DNA of 5,685 nt, from NCBI GenBank assembly GCA_003731675.1, contig RCNQ01000129.1:1-5685 (forward strand), given 5' to 3'. Of the stretch, positions 1-5,685 are shown one piece after another. The position numbers and the translations under genes were made by a program. A model generated the notes under the pieces. It worked only from the letters and a program-made list of their open reading frames with translations, was not told the origin of the DNA and did not search any database. This stretch comes from Bacteroidetes/Chlorobi group bacterium ChocPot_Mid (lineage in GTDB: Bacteria; Bacteroidota; Ignavibacteria; Kapaibacteriales; UBA2268). The first letter of the stretch is position 1; each line of letters starts with the position of its first letter.

Positions 1-650
1 ATTAAAAAGAAACACAATGTATCTTTTCTAAAATTAAATACCGGTGTTGCTATTATTGTCTTTTCAACAATTGCTTTCTTTATTTCTTTAATAACTATTG
101 GATTTGTCCCAAAGTCATATCCACTCAAATGCTTACTGTTCTCATCCGGTACTATAAACTGAATTGGATAATAATATTCTCTTATTCCTTCAGGAATAAT
201 AACATATTCCCATAATCCCTGAGAACGTATATTGTAATAATACAATTCCAGCTCTTTATCTGGTACTCTTGGAGCATAAATAACACTTTGCAATGAACCA
301 TGCGTTTTAGTAGGTATTGATGCATACAGATTAAAATAATCTCTAACTACCTGAACAAGATTATCATACAATCCACTGACTGAAATCAATACTTGATAAT
401 TCTTCTGATACTCCCCTTCAAATCTGTTCATTATAGAAGATGCCGCTTTATCAAAAGAGTTTGTATTCTCATTTTCTACCTGACTCTTAACTAATTGCCA
501 CAACCCTATTGTTACTGCTAATGTAATCACTAAAGTAATATAAGCTGGATATACCTTAGAAATATTTAAAAAACCAGTCTTGTCTTTTGTTGTTTGCTTC
601 AATACTGATTCATATGATGATGTCCCTAATGAAAATTGGTCTTTACTCAT
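1..650 (-). CDS. CHASE-domain membrane sensor protein, N-terminal part (probable sensor kinase)
   Basis: This is an open frame of 216 codons that begins at the ATG at 650 and runs off the left edge, so the C-terminal part is missing. The start follows a purine-rich GAGAAG a few bases upstream. Residues 1-33 are a short cytoplasmic segment and about 34-52 form one transmembrane helix (I-T-L-V-I-T-L-A-V-T-I-G-L-W). From about residue 75 the sequence fits the extracytoplasmic CHASE ligand-binding domain: I-Y-A-P-R-V-P (124-130), a tyrosine-rich stretch leading to Y-P-I-Q-F-I-V-P-D-E-N (161-171), G-Y-D-F-G (177-181) and a closing A-T-P-V-F (201-205). CHASE domains sit in front of histidine kinase, GGDEF/EAL or cyclase output domains. 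The output domain is not in the window. A kinase is the likeliest guess because a receiver-domain gene ends 26 bases upstream, probably in the same transcript. Family assignment is by motif reading only, and the ligand is unknown. Confidence 0.8.
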   Translation of the reverse strand, partial: MSKDQFSLGTSSYESVLKQTTKDKTGFLNISKVYPAYITLVITLAVTIGLWQLVKSQVENENTNSFDKAASSIMNRFEGEYQKNYQVLISVSGLYDNLVQVVRDYFNLYASIPTKTHGSLQSVIYAPRVPDKELELYYYNIRSQGLWEYVIIPEGIREYYYPIQFIVPDENSKHLSGYDFGTNPIVIKEIKKAIVEKTIIATPVFNFRKDTLCFFL

Positions 651-676
651 TTTCTTCTCAATTAATTAATAAATAA

Positions 677-1057
677 TTACTTATTTTCAATAATACTTTT
701 CACTTGATTTGAAAAGTTTGCAGTGTCTATTGGCTTTGATATATATGAATCAAAACCTAATTTCAGGATTTTTTCCTTATCATTTTCCTGAGCTAAACCT
801 GTTACAGCTATAACTGGTATCTTATCACCACCTTCTTTTTTTCTAACAAATTCAATTATTACCGACCCATCCAAATCAGGAAGAACATAATCAACAAGCA
901 ATGCTTTCGGAGTATTACTCTTTAACCATTCAATTGCTGATGTTCCATCACCAAAATCCACAATTGAATATCCACTCTTGCTGAGTATGGTTGATAATAA
1001 TTTCCTTATTGGTGTGTTATCCTCGATAACGCAGATTGTGTTTGTTTCTGTACTCAT
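677..1057 (-). CDS. Single-domain response regulator (CheY-like receiver)
   Basis: The 126-residue protein is a receiver domain with no DNA-binding or enzymatic output domain. All the signature residues are present: the acidic pair E12-D13, the phosphoacceptor D56 in L-V-D-Y-V-L-P-D, T86 in A-V-T-G, aromatic Y105, and K108-P109. It should be phosphorylated by a histidine kinase and act through protein-protein contacts or as a phosphorelay intermediate. The ATG at 1057 is well supported by TGAGGA at 1065-1070, seven bases upstream, the best ribosome-binding site in the window. The CHASE-domain sensor gene starts 26 bases downstream on the same strand, so the two probably form a co-transcribed signalling pair. 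The target of the regulator cannot be read from the sequence. With no flagellar or chemotaxis gene nearby, a strict CheY role is not supported. Confidence 0.93.
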   Translation of the reverse strand: MSTETNTICVIEDNTPIRKLLSTILSKSGYSIVDFGDGTSAIEWLKSNTPKALLVDYVLPDLDGSVIIEFVRKKEGGDKIPVIAVTGLAQENDKEKILKLGFDSYISKPIDTANFSNQVKSIIENK

Positions 1058-1064
1058 TACATAT

Positions 1065-1070
1065 TCCTCA
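1065..1070 (-). promoter_or_regulatory. Ribosome-binding site of the response regulator gene
   Basis: TGAGGA on the minus strand ends seven bases before the ATG at 1057. It is the only near-consensus, well-spaced Shine-Dalgarno in the window; the other genes have weak or displaced ones. It fixes the response regulator start and may allow stronger translation of this gene than of its neighbours. Confidence 0.65.
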
Positions 1071-1142
1071 ATTTATTAAAATATAATAAAATTATTTCTC
1101 TATGACACACTTATTAAATAACAATTTATAAAAATTTATATT

Positions 1143-1170
1143 AAAAAAATATTATTATTTTTTCATAATA
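1143..1170 (-). terminator. Weak A/T-only hairpin with T-run after the OmpA-family gene
   Basis: Immediately after the TAG stop at 1172-1174, the minus strand reads TATTAT, a 6-base loop, ATAATA, and then a run of seven T (1143-1149). The shape is that of an intrinsic terminator. The 6-bp stem contains no G-C pair, so it would be very weak, and such structures arise by chance in A+T-rich DNA. If it works, it would partly separate the OmpA gene from the signalling pair downstream. Confidence 0.22.
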
Positions 1171-1171
1171 G

Positions 1172-2641
1172 CTACCTTCTCCTCAAATCCTGTGCAGATG
1201 GAACTATTCTGATATCAACCCTTCTGTTTTTCCTTCGCCCAGCTTCAGTTTTATTACTGGCTACTGGTTCAATTGAACCTTTTCCGCTCGCGAGTAATCT
1301 TCCCTTAGGTATTCCTTTTTTCATCAAGTATTCTACCACTGCTTCAGCTCTTTTAACCGAACGTTCGTGATTTTCCTGCATAGTCCCCTGGTCATCAGAA
1401 TGACCTGTAATACCTAATACAGCACCGGGATGTTCCTGCATATAGATTGCAACCTTATTCAAATATTGTTTAACCTCTCGTGTTAACTCAACTGATGAAG
1501 ATGATGAATATTCAAAACTTACATCAGTATTTTCCACAAGTTTGATATCTGTTATCGGTTCACCAAACCTTTCTTTGGGTTTAGCTATTCCAGCTAATTC
1601 AATATCCGCTTTTTCAGCAATTGCCTTTAATATTTCTGGGCGAGAGCTTACTTCATAATTAACCACTGATTCTATCTTCAAATCTTCTTCTATCAGCCCT
1701 CTATCTACTGCTGTCATCTCTCCTCTTATAGTAAATGCTTCCAAAGAAAAACCTGGAAAATTAATATTGCTCTTCCTGTCCAGCGATGCAAGTATTTTCG
1801 GTAATGGTTCTGTTTGTGGCACAAATGGTATTGTATCATATTCAATCACATCAGGACTTAGTTTCAGTGTTAATCCAACCCTGAATGTTATTGTATTCCA
1901 GCTCGATTCCGGAGTAGAAATCATTGGTGTACCCGCATGTATTGATATAAAAGGTGATAATACCAGTCTCATCCTTTGGTTTATATCTGCCGCAACTATC
2001 TGATAGGCAATTCCAAAATGCCCTCCAAAACGCATCTTCATATCGTAAATATCATGCTCAAAGTAGTCATGTTTAATATCTCCAATATTTATATGTTTTC
2101 TTACTAAATATGAAGAATAAGCTAAACTAAGACCTAAGTCCAGCCCTGCAAAAATATGAAAATTCGGATGCAGATTATATCTTACTCCCGGTGAAAATGT
2201 CAGGTAAGTAAAATCTACCAAATTATCATATTCTGACTTCATAGAATCAACATATGTCGGTGAAAAAGCCATACTGCTCCATTTATCCATTATGTACAAC
2301 CGTGCTGTTACACCAAACATTGATTCTATTGGTTGCCATTCTCCCATTGCTCCCAAAAACCAACCAGAACCTTTATCCGGTGTATAATCCATAAAATGAT
2401 TCAATACAGAGTCAAATGGTTCATTAGGTTTCCTCAAAAATTGAACACTCCCATTATCAAAATTCATATTTGCCCCAGAAAAAATACCATACCACATTGG
2501 TCCATGCTTCCTGTGTAAAATAATAGTATCTAACTGCGGTGTCACAAAAAAATCAGTCAATTCTCCTGATGCAGATTGAGAAAAAAGACACTCAGGTATC
2601 AGAAAAAAAACTAATATATATATTTTTTTAATTAATCTCAT
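1172..2641 (-). CDS. Outer-membrane beta-barrel protein with C-terminal OmpA-family peptidoglycan-binding domain
   Basis: This 489-residue protein is predicted to sit in the outer membrane and bind peptidoglycan. Residues 1-21 form a signal peptide (R-L-I-K-K, then a hydrophobic core, then F-S before Q22); Cys18 is not in a lipobox, so it is not a lipoprotein. About 48-262 alternates aromatic and small residues with Gly-rich turns, as in a small beta-barrel. About 280-370 is a mixed linker. About 375-480 is an OmpA-like domain with G-H-S-D-D-Q-G (413-419), N424, K-R-A (430-432) and N-R-R-V-D-I (472-477). D416 and R431 have the 15-residue spacing of the diaminopimelate-binding Asp and Arg of E. 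coli OmpA. The ATG at 2641 directly follows an in-frame TGA, so no longer version is possible. A GAGG lies 19 bases upstream, too far to be a normal ribosome-binding site. The 110-base gap behind dprE2 holds a possible promoter. A functional link to either neighbour is not shown. Confidence 0.9.
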   Translation of the reverse strand: MRLIKKIYILVFFLIPECLFSQSASGELTDFFVTPQLDTIILHRKHGPMWYGIFSGANMNFDNGSVQFLRKPNEPFDSVLNHFMDYTPDKGSGWFLGAMGEWQPIESMFGVTARLYIMDKWSSMAFSPTYVDSMKSEYDNLVDFTYLTFSPGVRYNLHPNFHIFAGLDLGLSLAYSSYLVRKHINIGDIKHDYFEHDIYDMKMRFGGHFGIAYQIVAADINQRMRLVLSPFISIHAGTPMISTPESSWNTITFRVGLTLKLSPDVIEYDTIPFVPQTEPLPKILASLDRKSNINFPGFSLEAFTIRGEMTAVDRGLIEEDLKIESVVNYEVSSRPEILKAIAEKADIELAGIAKPKERFGEPITDIKLVENTDVSFEYSSSSSVELTREVKQYLNKVAIYMQEHPGAVLGITGHSDDQGTMQENHERSVKRAEAVVEYLMKKGIPKGRLLASGKGSIEPVASNKTEAGRRKNRRVDIRIVPSAQDLRRR

Positions 2642-2677
2642 TCAATTCTTATTGGTTTTACCTCGTCAAGAATAACA

Positions 2678-2706
2678 ATTTTAATAAATTAAATTGATTA
2701 ACACAA
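2678..2706 (-). promoter_or_regulatory. Possible promoter for the OmpA-family gene
   Basis: In the 110-base gap between the dprE2-like and OmpA genes, the minus strand reads TTGTGT (2701-2706), a 17-base spacer, then TAAAAT (2678-2683). That is 5 of 6 for the sigma-70 type -10 box and a partial -35 box. It would give a leader of roughly 30 bases before the ATG at 2641. The region is almost all A/T, so a chance match is likely. If the host is Bacteroidota, the housekeeping sigma factor prefers a TAnnTTTG element, which I did not find here with good spacing. Confidence 0.28.
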
Positions 2707-2751
2707 ATAATAATTCAAATATCTACAATAATTTGTAATATAAAAATTCAA

Positions 2752-3495
2752 TCACATCTTCAATTTTTTAAAAATAAATTCTGGTATATGCACTACAACC
2801 CACATTATCAACCTCCAATAACCAGGTGCATAAACAACATCTTTCTTTGATAGCATCGCCTTATAAATTATCTTACCAATATCTTTTGGCTTTGAAAACA
2901 AAGGGCTTTTCGGCAAATGTGCTGTCATCGGCGTATCCACCATCCCAGGTTTAATAGTTATAACCGTTACATTTGAATGAGCCATTCTGTTCCTCAATCC
3001 CTGCAAAAATGTTGTTACTCCACCCTTTGCAGAACCATATATATAATTACTCATTCTTCCTCTGTCACCGGCAACAGAAGAAATCACTGCAATCAAACCT
3101 TCTTTTTTCTTTTCAAAGTAATTCGCCGCTAAAGATGCAAGTGTTATCACACTAACGCAATTAATGTTAAATTCCCGAATTATTTTTTCAATGTCCTGTT
3201 GCGTCTCCTCCTGATTTGCTAATGTCCCGTGGGCTATCAAAACAGCATCAAGACCATTTAACGCTTCTATCGCTCGTTTAAATACAGGTTCATGCCTTTC
3301 AAAATCAAGCACATTCAACACATCAAGCTTAATTTTCGTATCATATCTTGCAAGTATATCTCCTTCAACTGCCTCAAGCCTTCCCTGATTTATATCTACA
3401 AGATACAGCGATGCTCCTTCTTTGGCAAATAATATTGCAACTTCCTTGGCTATTGCTGAAGCCGCACCAACTATCATAATTTTTTTCATATCCAT
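2752..3495 (-). CDS. dprE2: DprE2-like short-chain dehydrogenase (polyprenylphosphoryl-2-keto-ribose reductase)
   Basis: This 247-residue SDR is predicted to reduce polyprenyl-phosphoryl-2-keto-erythro-pentose to polyprenyl-phosphoryl-D-arabinose, the second half of the 2'-epimerisation. It has a dinucleotide-binding loop G10-A-A-S-A-I-A16 and D34 at the end of the second beta strand, which favours NAD(H). A88-H-G90 and N112 fit the SDR core, and S140, Y153 and K157 form the catalytic triad. The stretch S-S-V-A-G-D-R-G-R-M-S-N-Y-I-Y-G-S (139-155) closely resembles DprE2 of mycobacteria. The C-terminal W-R-L-I-M-W-V-V-V-H-I-P segment (about 227-238) is hydrophobic and followed by lysines, suggesting membrane attachment near the lipid substrate. 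The gene starts 41 bases after the dprE1-like stop. ATGs at 3495 and 3489 are both possible, and neither has a clear Shine-Dalgarno. SDRs are a broad family, so the specific call rests on the triple-gene context plus the active-site motif. Confidence 0.87.
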   Translation of the reverse strand: MDMKKIMIVGAASAIAKEVAILFAKEGASLYLVDINQGRLEAVEGDILARYDTKIKLDVLNVLDFERHEPVFKRAIEALNGLDAVLIAHGTLANQEETQQDIEKIIREFNINCVSVITLASLAANYFEKKKEGLIAVISSVAGDRGRMSNYIYGSAKGGVTTFLQGLRNRMAHSNVTVITIKPGMVDTPMTAHLPKSPLFSKPKDIGKIIYKAMLSKKDVVYAPGYWRLIMWVVVHIPEFIFKKLKM

Positions 3496-3536
3496 TAACC
3501 ATTAAATTATTATCAATTTACTTTATCTTATAACTC

Positions 3537-4865
3537 TCAGCTCTTTGTCACCCGCCTCCAAAAGCTCGACGAAAACTTCGGATCAATAAATTCACTAAAT
3601 TCCTTCCAGTTCGGATAAAACCTTTGAAAATCATCTGATGACATTCTCGAATCTTTGGCTGGATATATTACGCCACCTGCTTCTCTCACTAAAACATCAA
3701 GTTCCTTGAGCTTATCCAAAACTTGTTGCCCGTCATACCTGAAATCTACTGCCATTGTAATCCCCGGTCTTGGAAAAGAAAGCATTCCCGGTGATTTCAC
3801 ATATCCGAATGTTTTCAATACTGTAAGAAATGAAGACATACCAGAATCCGAAACCTTCCTCAAAATTTTCTGAATTGTTTCTTTACCTCTCTCAAATGGC
3901 ACTACAAATTGATACTGTATAAACCCATTCTTACCGTATGCTCTATTCCAACCAACTACTGCGTCAAGCGGGTAAAAAAACGGGTCATAATGAACTATCT
4001 GCTTCTCAACTTTATTCATTTGCTTATTGTAATAAAGCATATTGAACACATTTACAGTACAACTGTTTATAAACGGAGCTTCTATTGGTAATGGTATTTG
4101 TTTAGGTTTGGGTAAATCTGGTAATTTATACAACTTCGGGTTTGCATGATTCCCACGATTGTAAATTCCACGTCCCAGCTTCGAACCAGTTGCTGTTGTA
4201 TCTACCCAGGATACTGTATAATCAAAAACTTCTGATTCTTCATTAATCTCAAAAAATTCTTCAAGTGAATCAAACTTTATTGATTCTATTGCAAAAAATG
4301 AGCTTGGACATGGTTGCAATTTAAACTCAACCCACGTTATTAAACCCGTTAATCCTAATCCCCCAATTGTTGCACAAAATAGCTCATAATTCTCATCTTC
4401 CGAACAAATCAACCTCTCTCCATTTGAACGAATTAGCTCAAATTTAATAACATGACATCCAAAAGTTCCATTTTTATGATGATTTTTACCATGAACATCA
4501 TTTGCTAAAGCACCACCCACTGAAATATATTTTGTACCAGGTGTTGATGCCAAAAACCAACCCTGCGGAACAGCAAAATCAAGAATTTCTGCTAATGTTA
4601 CGCCCGATTCACACCTTATAATCCCTTTTTTTCTGTCCCATGAAATTAATCTTGAAAGCCCTTTCGTATCCAACAGTATTCCACCATCATTTTGACAACT
4701 GTCTCCATAACTCTTCCCATAGGCATATGCTAATACACTACTGCTGAACTGGTTTAAATCAGGTATTTCATTCCTCCAAAACAAATTCACTACTTCTCTT
4801 GGTTCACTTCTGGGAAACCTACCCCAAGATTCATATTTATTCAATATATTCTGCTTTTGATTCAT
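3537..4865 (-). CDS. dprE1: DprE1-like FAD-dependent oxidase (polyprenylphosphoryl-ribose 2'-oxidase)
   Basis: This 442-residue protein of the VAO/PCMH flavin oxidase family is close in length to M. tuberculosis DprE1 (461). It is predicted to oxidise the 2'-hydroxyl of polyprenyl-phosphoryl-ribose to the keto form, which the adjacent SDR then reduces. The N-terminal FAD domain carries Y-G-K-S-Y-G-D (49-55), P-G-T (109-111), V-G-G-A-L-A-N-D-V-H-G-K-N-H-H (116-130) and the A-T-I-G-G-L-G-L-T-G stretch (165-174). The C-terminal part has W-N-R-A-Y-G (306-311), Q-Y-Q-F-V-V-P (317-323), L-K-T-F-G (350-354) and the active-site A-K-D-S-R (403-407), with K404 matching K418 of DprE1. By eye, A372 in M-A-V-D-F occupies the place of Cys387, the benzothiazinone target. 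No signal peptide or transmembrane segment is seen. The ATG at 4865 is preceded by AGGAAA (4877-4882), 11 bases away. The gene starts 33 bases after the prenyltransferase stop. Confidence 0.92.
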   Translation of the reverse strand: MNQKQNILNKYESWGRFPRSEPREVVNLFWRNEIPDLNQFSSSVLAYAYGKSYGDSCQNDGGILLDTKGLSRLISWDRKKGIIRCESGVTLAEILDFAVPQGWFLASTPGTKYISVGGALANDVHGKNHHKNGTFGCHVIKFELIRSNGERLICSEDENYELFCATIGGLGLTGLITWVEFKLQPCPSSFFAIESIKFDSLEEFFEINEESEVFDYTVSWVDTTATGSKLGRGIYNRGNHANPKLYKLPDLPKPKQIPLPIEAPFINSCTVNVFNMLYYNKQMNKVEKQIVHYDPFFYPLDAVVGWNRAYGKNGFIQYQFVVPFERGKETIQKILRKVSDSGMSSFLTVLKTFGYVKSPGMLSFPRPGITMAVDFRYDGQQVLDKLKELDVLVREAGGVIYPAKDSRMSSDDFQRFYPNWKEFSEFIDPKFSSSFWRRVTKS

Positions 4866-4898
4866 TTTAATTTATATTTCCTATTGAATGATAACTCC

Positions 4899-5685
4899 TC
4901 ACAAACTCGCTCCCATTGCTAAAATTAATATTATGAGACCTACAAAATAACTTACTTTATCTTTAGCTGTAAAAACTATCGGGTCATCTAACATCTCTCC
5001 TCTTTGTGCCTTTAGCCATATCCTTGATACCCAGAACACAAAACAAAGCAATGTCAACCACAACCATTGTGGATTATGATAAAGTGATAGCACTTTTTCA
5101 CTATTCACATATAGAGCAAGAATTAAAACAGACATATAACCTGTGGCTGGTCCGACATTCTTCAAAAAATCAATATCTTCTACCCTGTAACCTCTGCCTT
5201 CAGCTTTTGATTTATTCTGCTCAATCATCACACGAATTTCCGTATACCTCTTCATAATTGCAAGACTTAAAAACAAAAAAATCGAAAATCCTAAAAGCCA
5301 CGTTGATGCTTCAATTCCCGTTGCTGTCGCTCCTGCTATTAATCTTATAGTATAAAGACAGGATAATAAAATTACATCTAAAATTATTATTTTTTTCAAA
5401 TAAAATGAGTATGCCGTTGTTATTAGCAAATAGACAATTAATGTTTCAAAAAAAGAAAATGCCAATAAAAAATATCCTATACAAAATCCTGCTATTAGAA
5501 ATATCGGAGCAGTAAAAAGTCCGATATGAATTCCTAAATTACCGCTTGCAAAAGGTCTGTTCTTCTTGCTCGGATGTTGCCTGTCTGATTCCAAATCCAA
5601 CAAGTCATTAAGTATATATACAAATGAAGCTATAAAACTGAACGAAAGAAAAGCTAAAAATGAATTGACAAAATTTCTTGTTTCA
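4899..5685 (-). CDS. UbiA-family polyprenyl-phosphate phosphoribosyltransferase (DPPR synthase-like), 5' end outside the window
   Basis: The frame is open to the right edge (first full codon at 5684), giving 261 residues without the true start; the TTG at 5603 lies inside the domain and is not a plausible start. The protein is a multi-pass membrane enzyme of the UbiA superfamily. The first Asp motif is N26-D-x-x-D30-x-x-x-D34, followed by R-Q-H-P and K41-N-R-P44 (numbered from the edge), and the second is Y92-S-F-Y-L-K with D103. L-Y-T-I-R-L-I-A-G (110-118) and M-K-R-Y-T-E (144-149) match the subfamily of mycobacterial Rv3806c rather than quinone-type UbiA. Several hydrophobic helices alternate with short loops, with a last one at the C-terminus. 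The predicted reaction transfers 5-phosphoribose from PRPP to a polyprenyl phosphate. The missing N-terminus could be just the first helix or a fused HAD phosphatase domain. It appears to be upstream in an operon with dprE1 and dprE2. Confidence 0.88.
   Translation of the reverse strand, partial: ETRNFVNSFLAFLSFSFIASFVYILNDLLDLESDRQHPSKKNRPFASGNLGIHIGLFTAPIFLIAGFCIGYFLLAFSFFETLIVYLLITTAYSFYLKKIIILDVILLSCLYTIRLIAGATATGIEASTWLLGFSIFLFLSLAIMKRYTEIRVMIEQNKSKAEGRGYRVEDIDFLKNVGPATGYMSVLILALYVNSEKVLSLYHNPQWLWLTLLCFVFWVSRIWLKAQRGEMLDDPIVFTAKDKVSYFVGLIILILAMGASL

Larger units (their letters stand above)
2752..5685 (-). other. Predicted lipid-linked D-arabinose donor operon
   Basis: The prenyltransferase, DprE1-like oxidase and DprE2-like reductase lie head to tail with gaps of 33 and 41 bases and no terminator-like hairpin between them, so one transcript is likely. 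Their order matches the order of reactions: ribose-phosphate transfer to the lipid, 2'-oxidation, 2'-reduction. The phosphatase that removes the 5-phosphate before oxidation, and any arabinosyltransferase using the product, are not in the window. The operon's promoter must lie beyond 5685. Confidence 0.75.

Noticed and set aside
1081..1140. TAATTTTA on the minus strand, close to the Bacteroidota TAnnTTTG -7 element, as a promoter for the response regulator
   Set aside because: The nearest upstream TTG is about 27 bases away instead of about 19-21, and the region is almost pure A/T, so chance explains it.
1495..1510. Run of five serine codons in the OmpA gene, considered as a phase-variable repeat
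   Set aside because: The codons are mixed (not a perfect nucleotide repeat), so slippage is not expected; it lies at the start of the OmpA-like domain.
1767..2003. Plus-strand open frame of 78 codons opposite the OmpA gene
   Set aside because: It lies entirely antisense to a well-supported gene, has no recognisable domain or ribosome-binding site, and is expected by chance. The same applies to plus-strand frames at 2333-2518, 2973-3155, 3655-3873, 3909-4091 and 5006-5257.
2709..2750. Inverted repeats such as CAAAT / ATTTG after the dprE2-like gene, considered as a terminator
   Set aside because: The stem is about five base pairs, nearly all A/T, and no T-run follows at the right place.
4895..4900. 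Strong GAGGAG on the minus strand overlapping the prenyltransferase stop codon
   Set aside because: It is 29 bases before the dprE1 ATG, too far to serve it, and the only frame right behind it (ATT-CAA-TAG) is too short to be a gene. The closer AGGAAA at 4877-4882 is the better ribosome-binding site.

Overview
The window is A+T-rich, and every gene I can support lies on the minus strand, so transcription runs from position 5685 towards 1. The organism looks like a Gram-negative bacterium of the Bacteroidota / Ignavibacteriota (FCB) type. The reasons are an outer-membrane OmpA-type protein whose signal peptide ends in F-S-Q, weak or displaced Shine-Dalgarno sequences, and low GC. This placement is an inference; no rRNA or other marker gene is present.

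In transcription order, the right half (5685 to 2752) is a tight three-gene cassette. It holds a UbiA-family polyprenyl-phosphate phosphoribosyltransferase (5' end outside the window), a DprE1-like FAD oxidase and a DprE2-like short-chain dehydrogenase, with gaps of only 33 and 41 bases. In mycobacteria these three steps (Rv3806c, DprE1, DprE2) build decaprenyl-phosphoryl-D-arabinose, the lipid-linked donor of D-arabinofuranose. The simplest reading is that this bacterium makes a polyprenyl-phosphoryl-arabinose and puts arabinose on some surface glycan, although it does not appear to be an actinobacterium. The pathway's 5-phosphate phosphatase is not visible.

The left half (2641 to 1) holds an outer-membrane beta-barrel / OmpA peptidoglycan-binding protein, a single-domain CheY-like response regulator, and the N-terminal part of a membrane sensor with an extracytoplasmic CHASE domain (3' end outside the window). 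The last two are 26 bases apart and look like a signalling pair. A possible promoter precedes the OmpA gene, and a weak A/T-only hairpin with a T-run follows it, so the OmpA gene may be a separate unit between the arabinose cassette and the signalling pair.

No RNA genes, CRISPR arrays, insertion sequences or long repeats were seen. The longest stretch without a gene is 114 bases (1058-1171). The most notable points are the complete epimerase pair next to its prenyltransferase in a Gram-negative-looking genome, and an alanine in the DprE1 homologue where Mycobacterium tuberculosis has the cysteine targeted by benzothiazinones.
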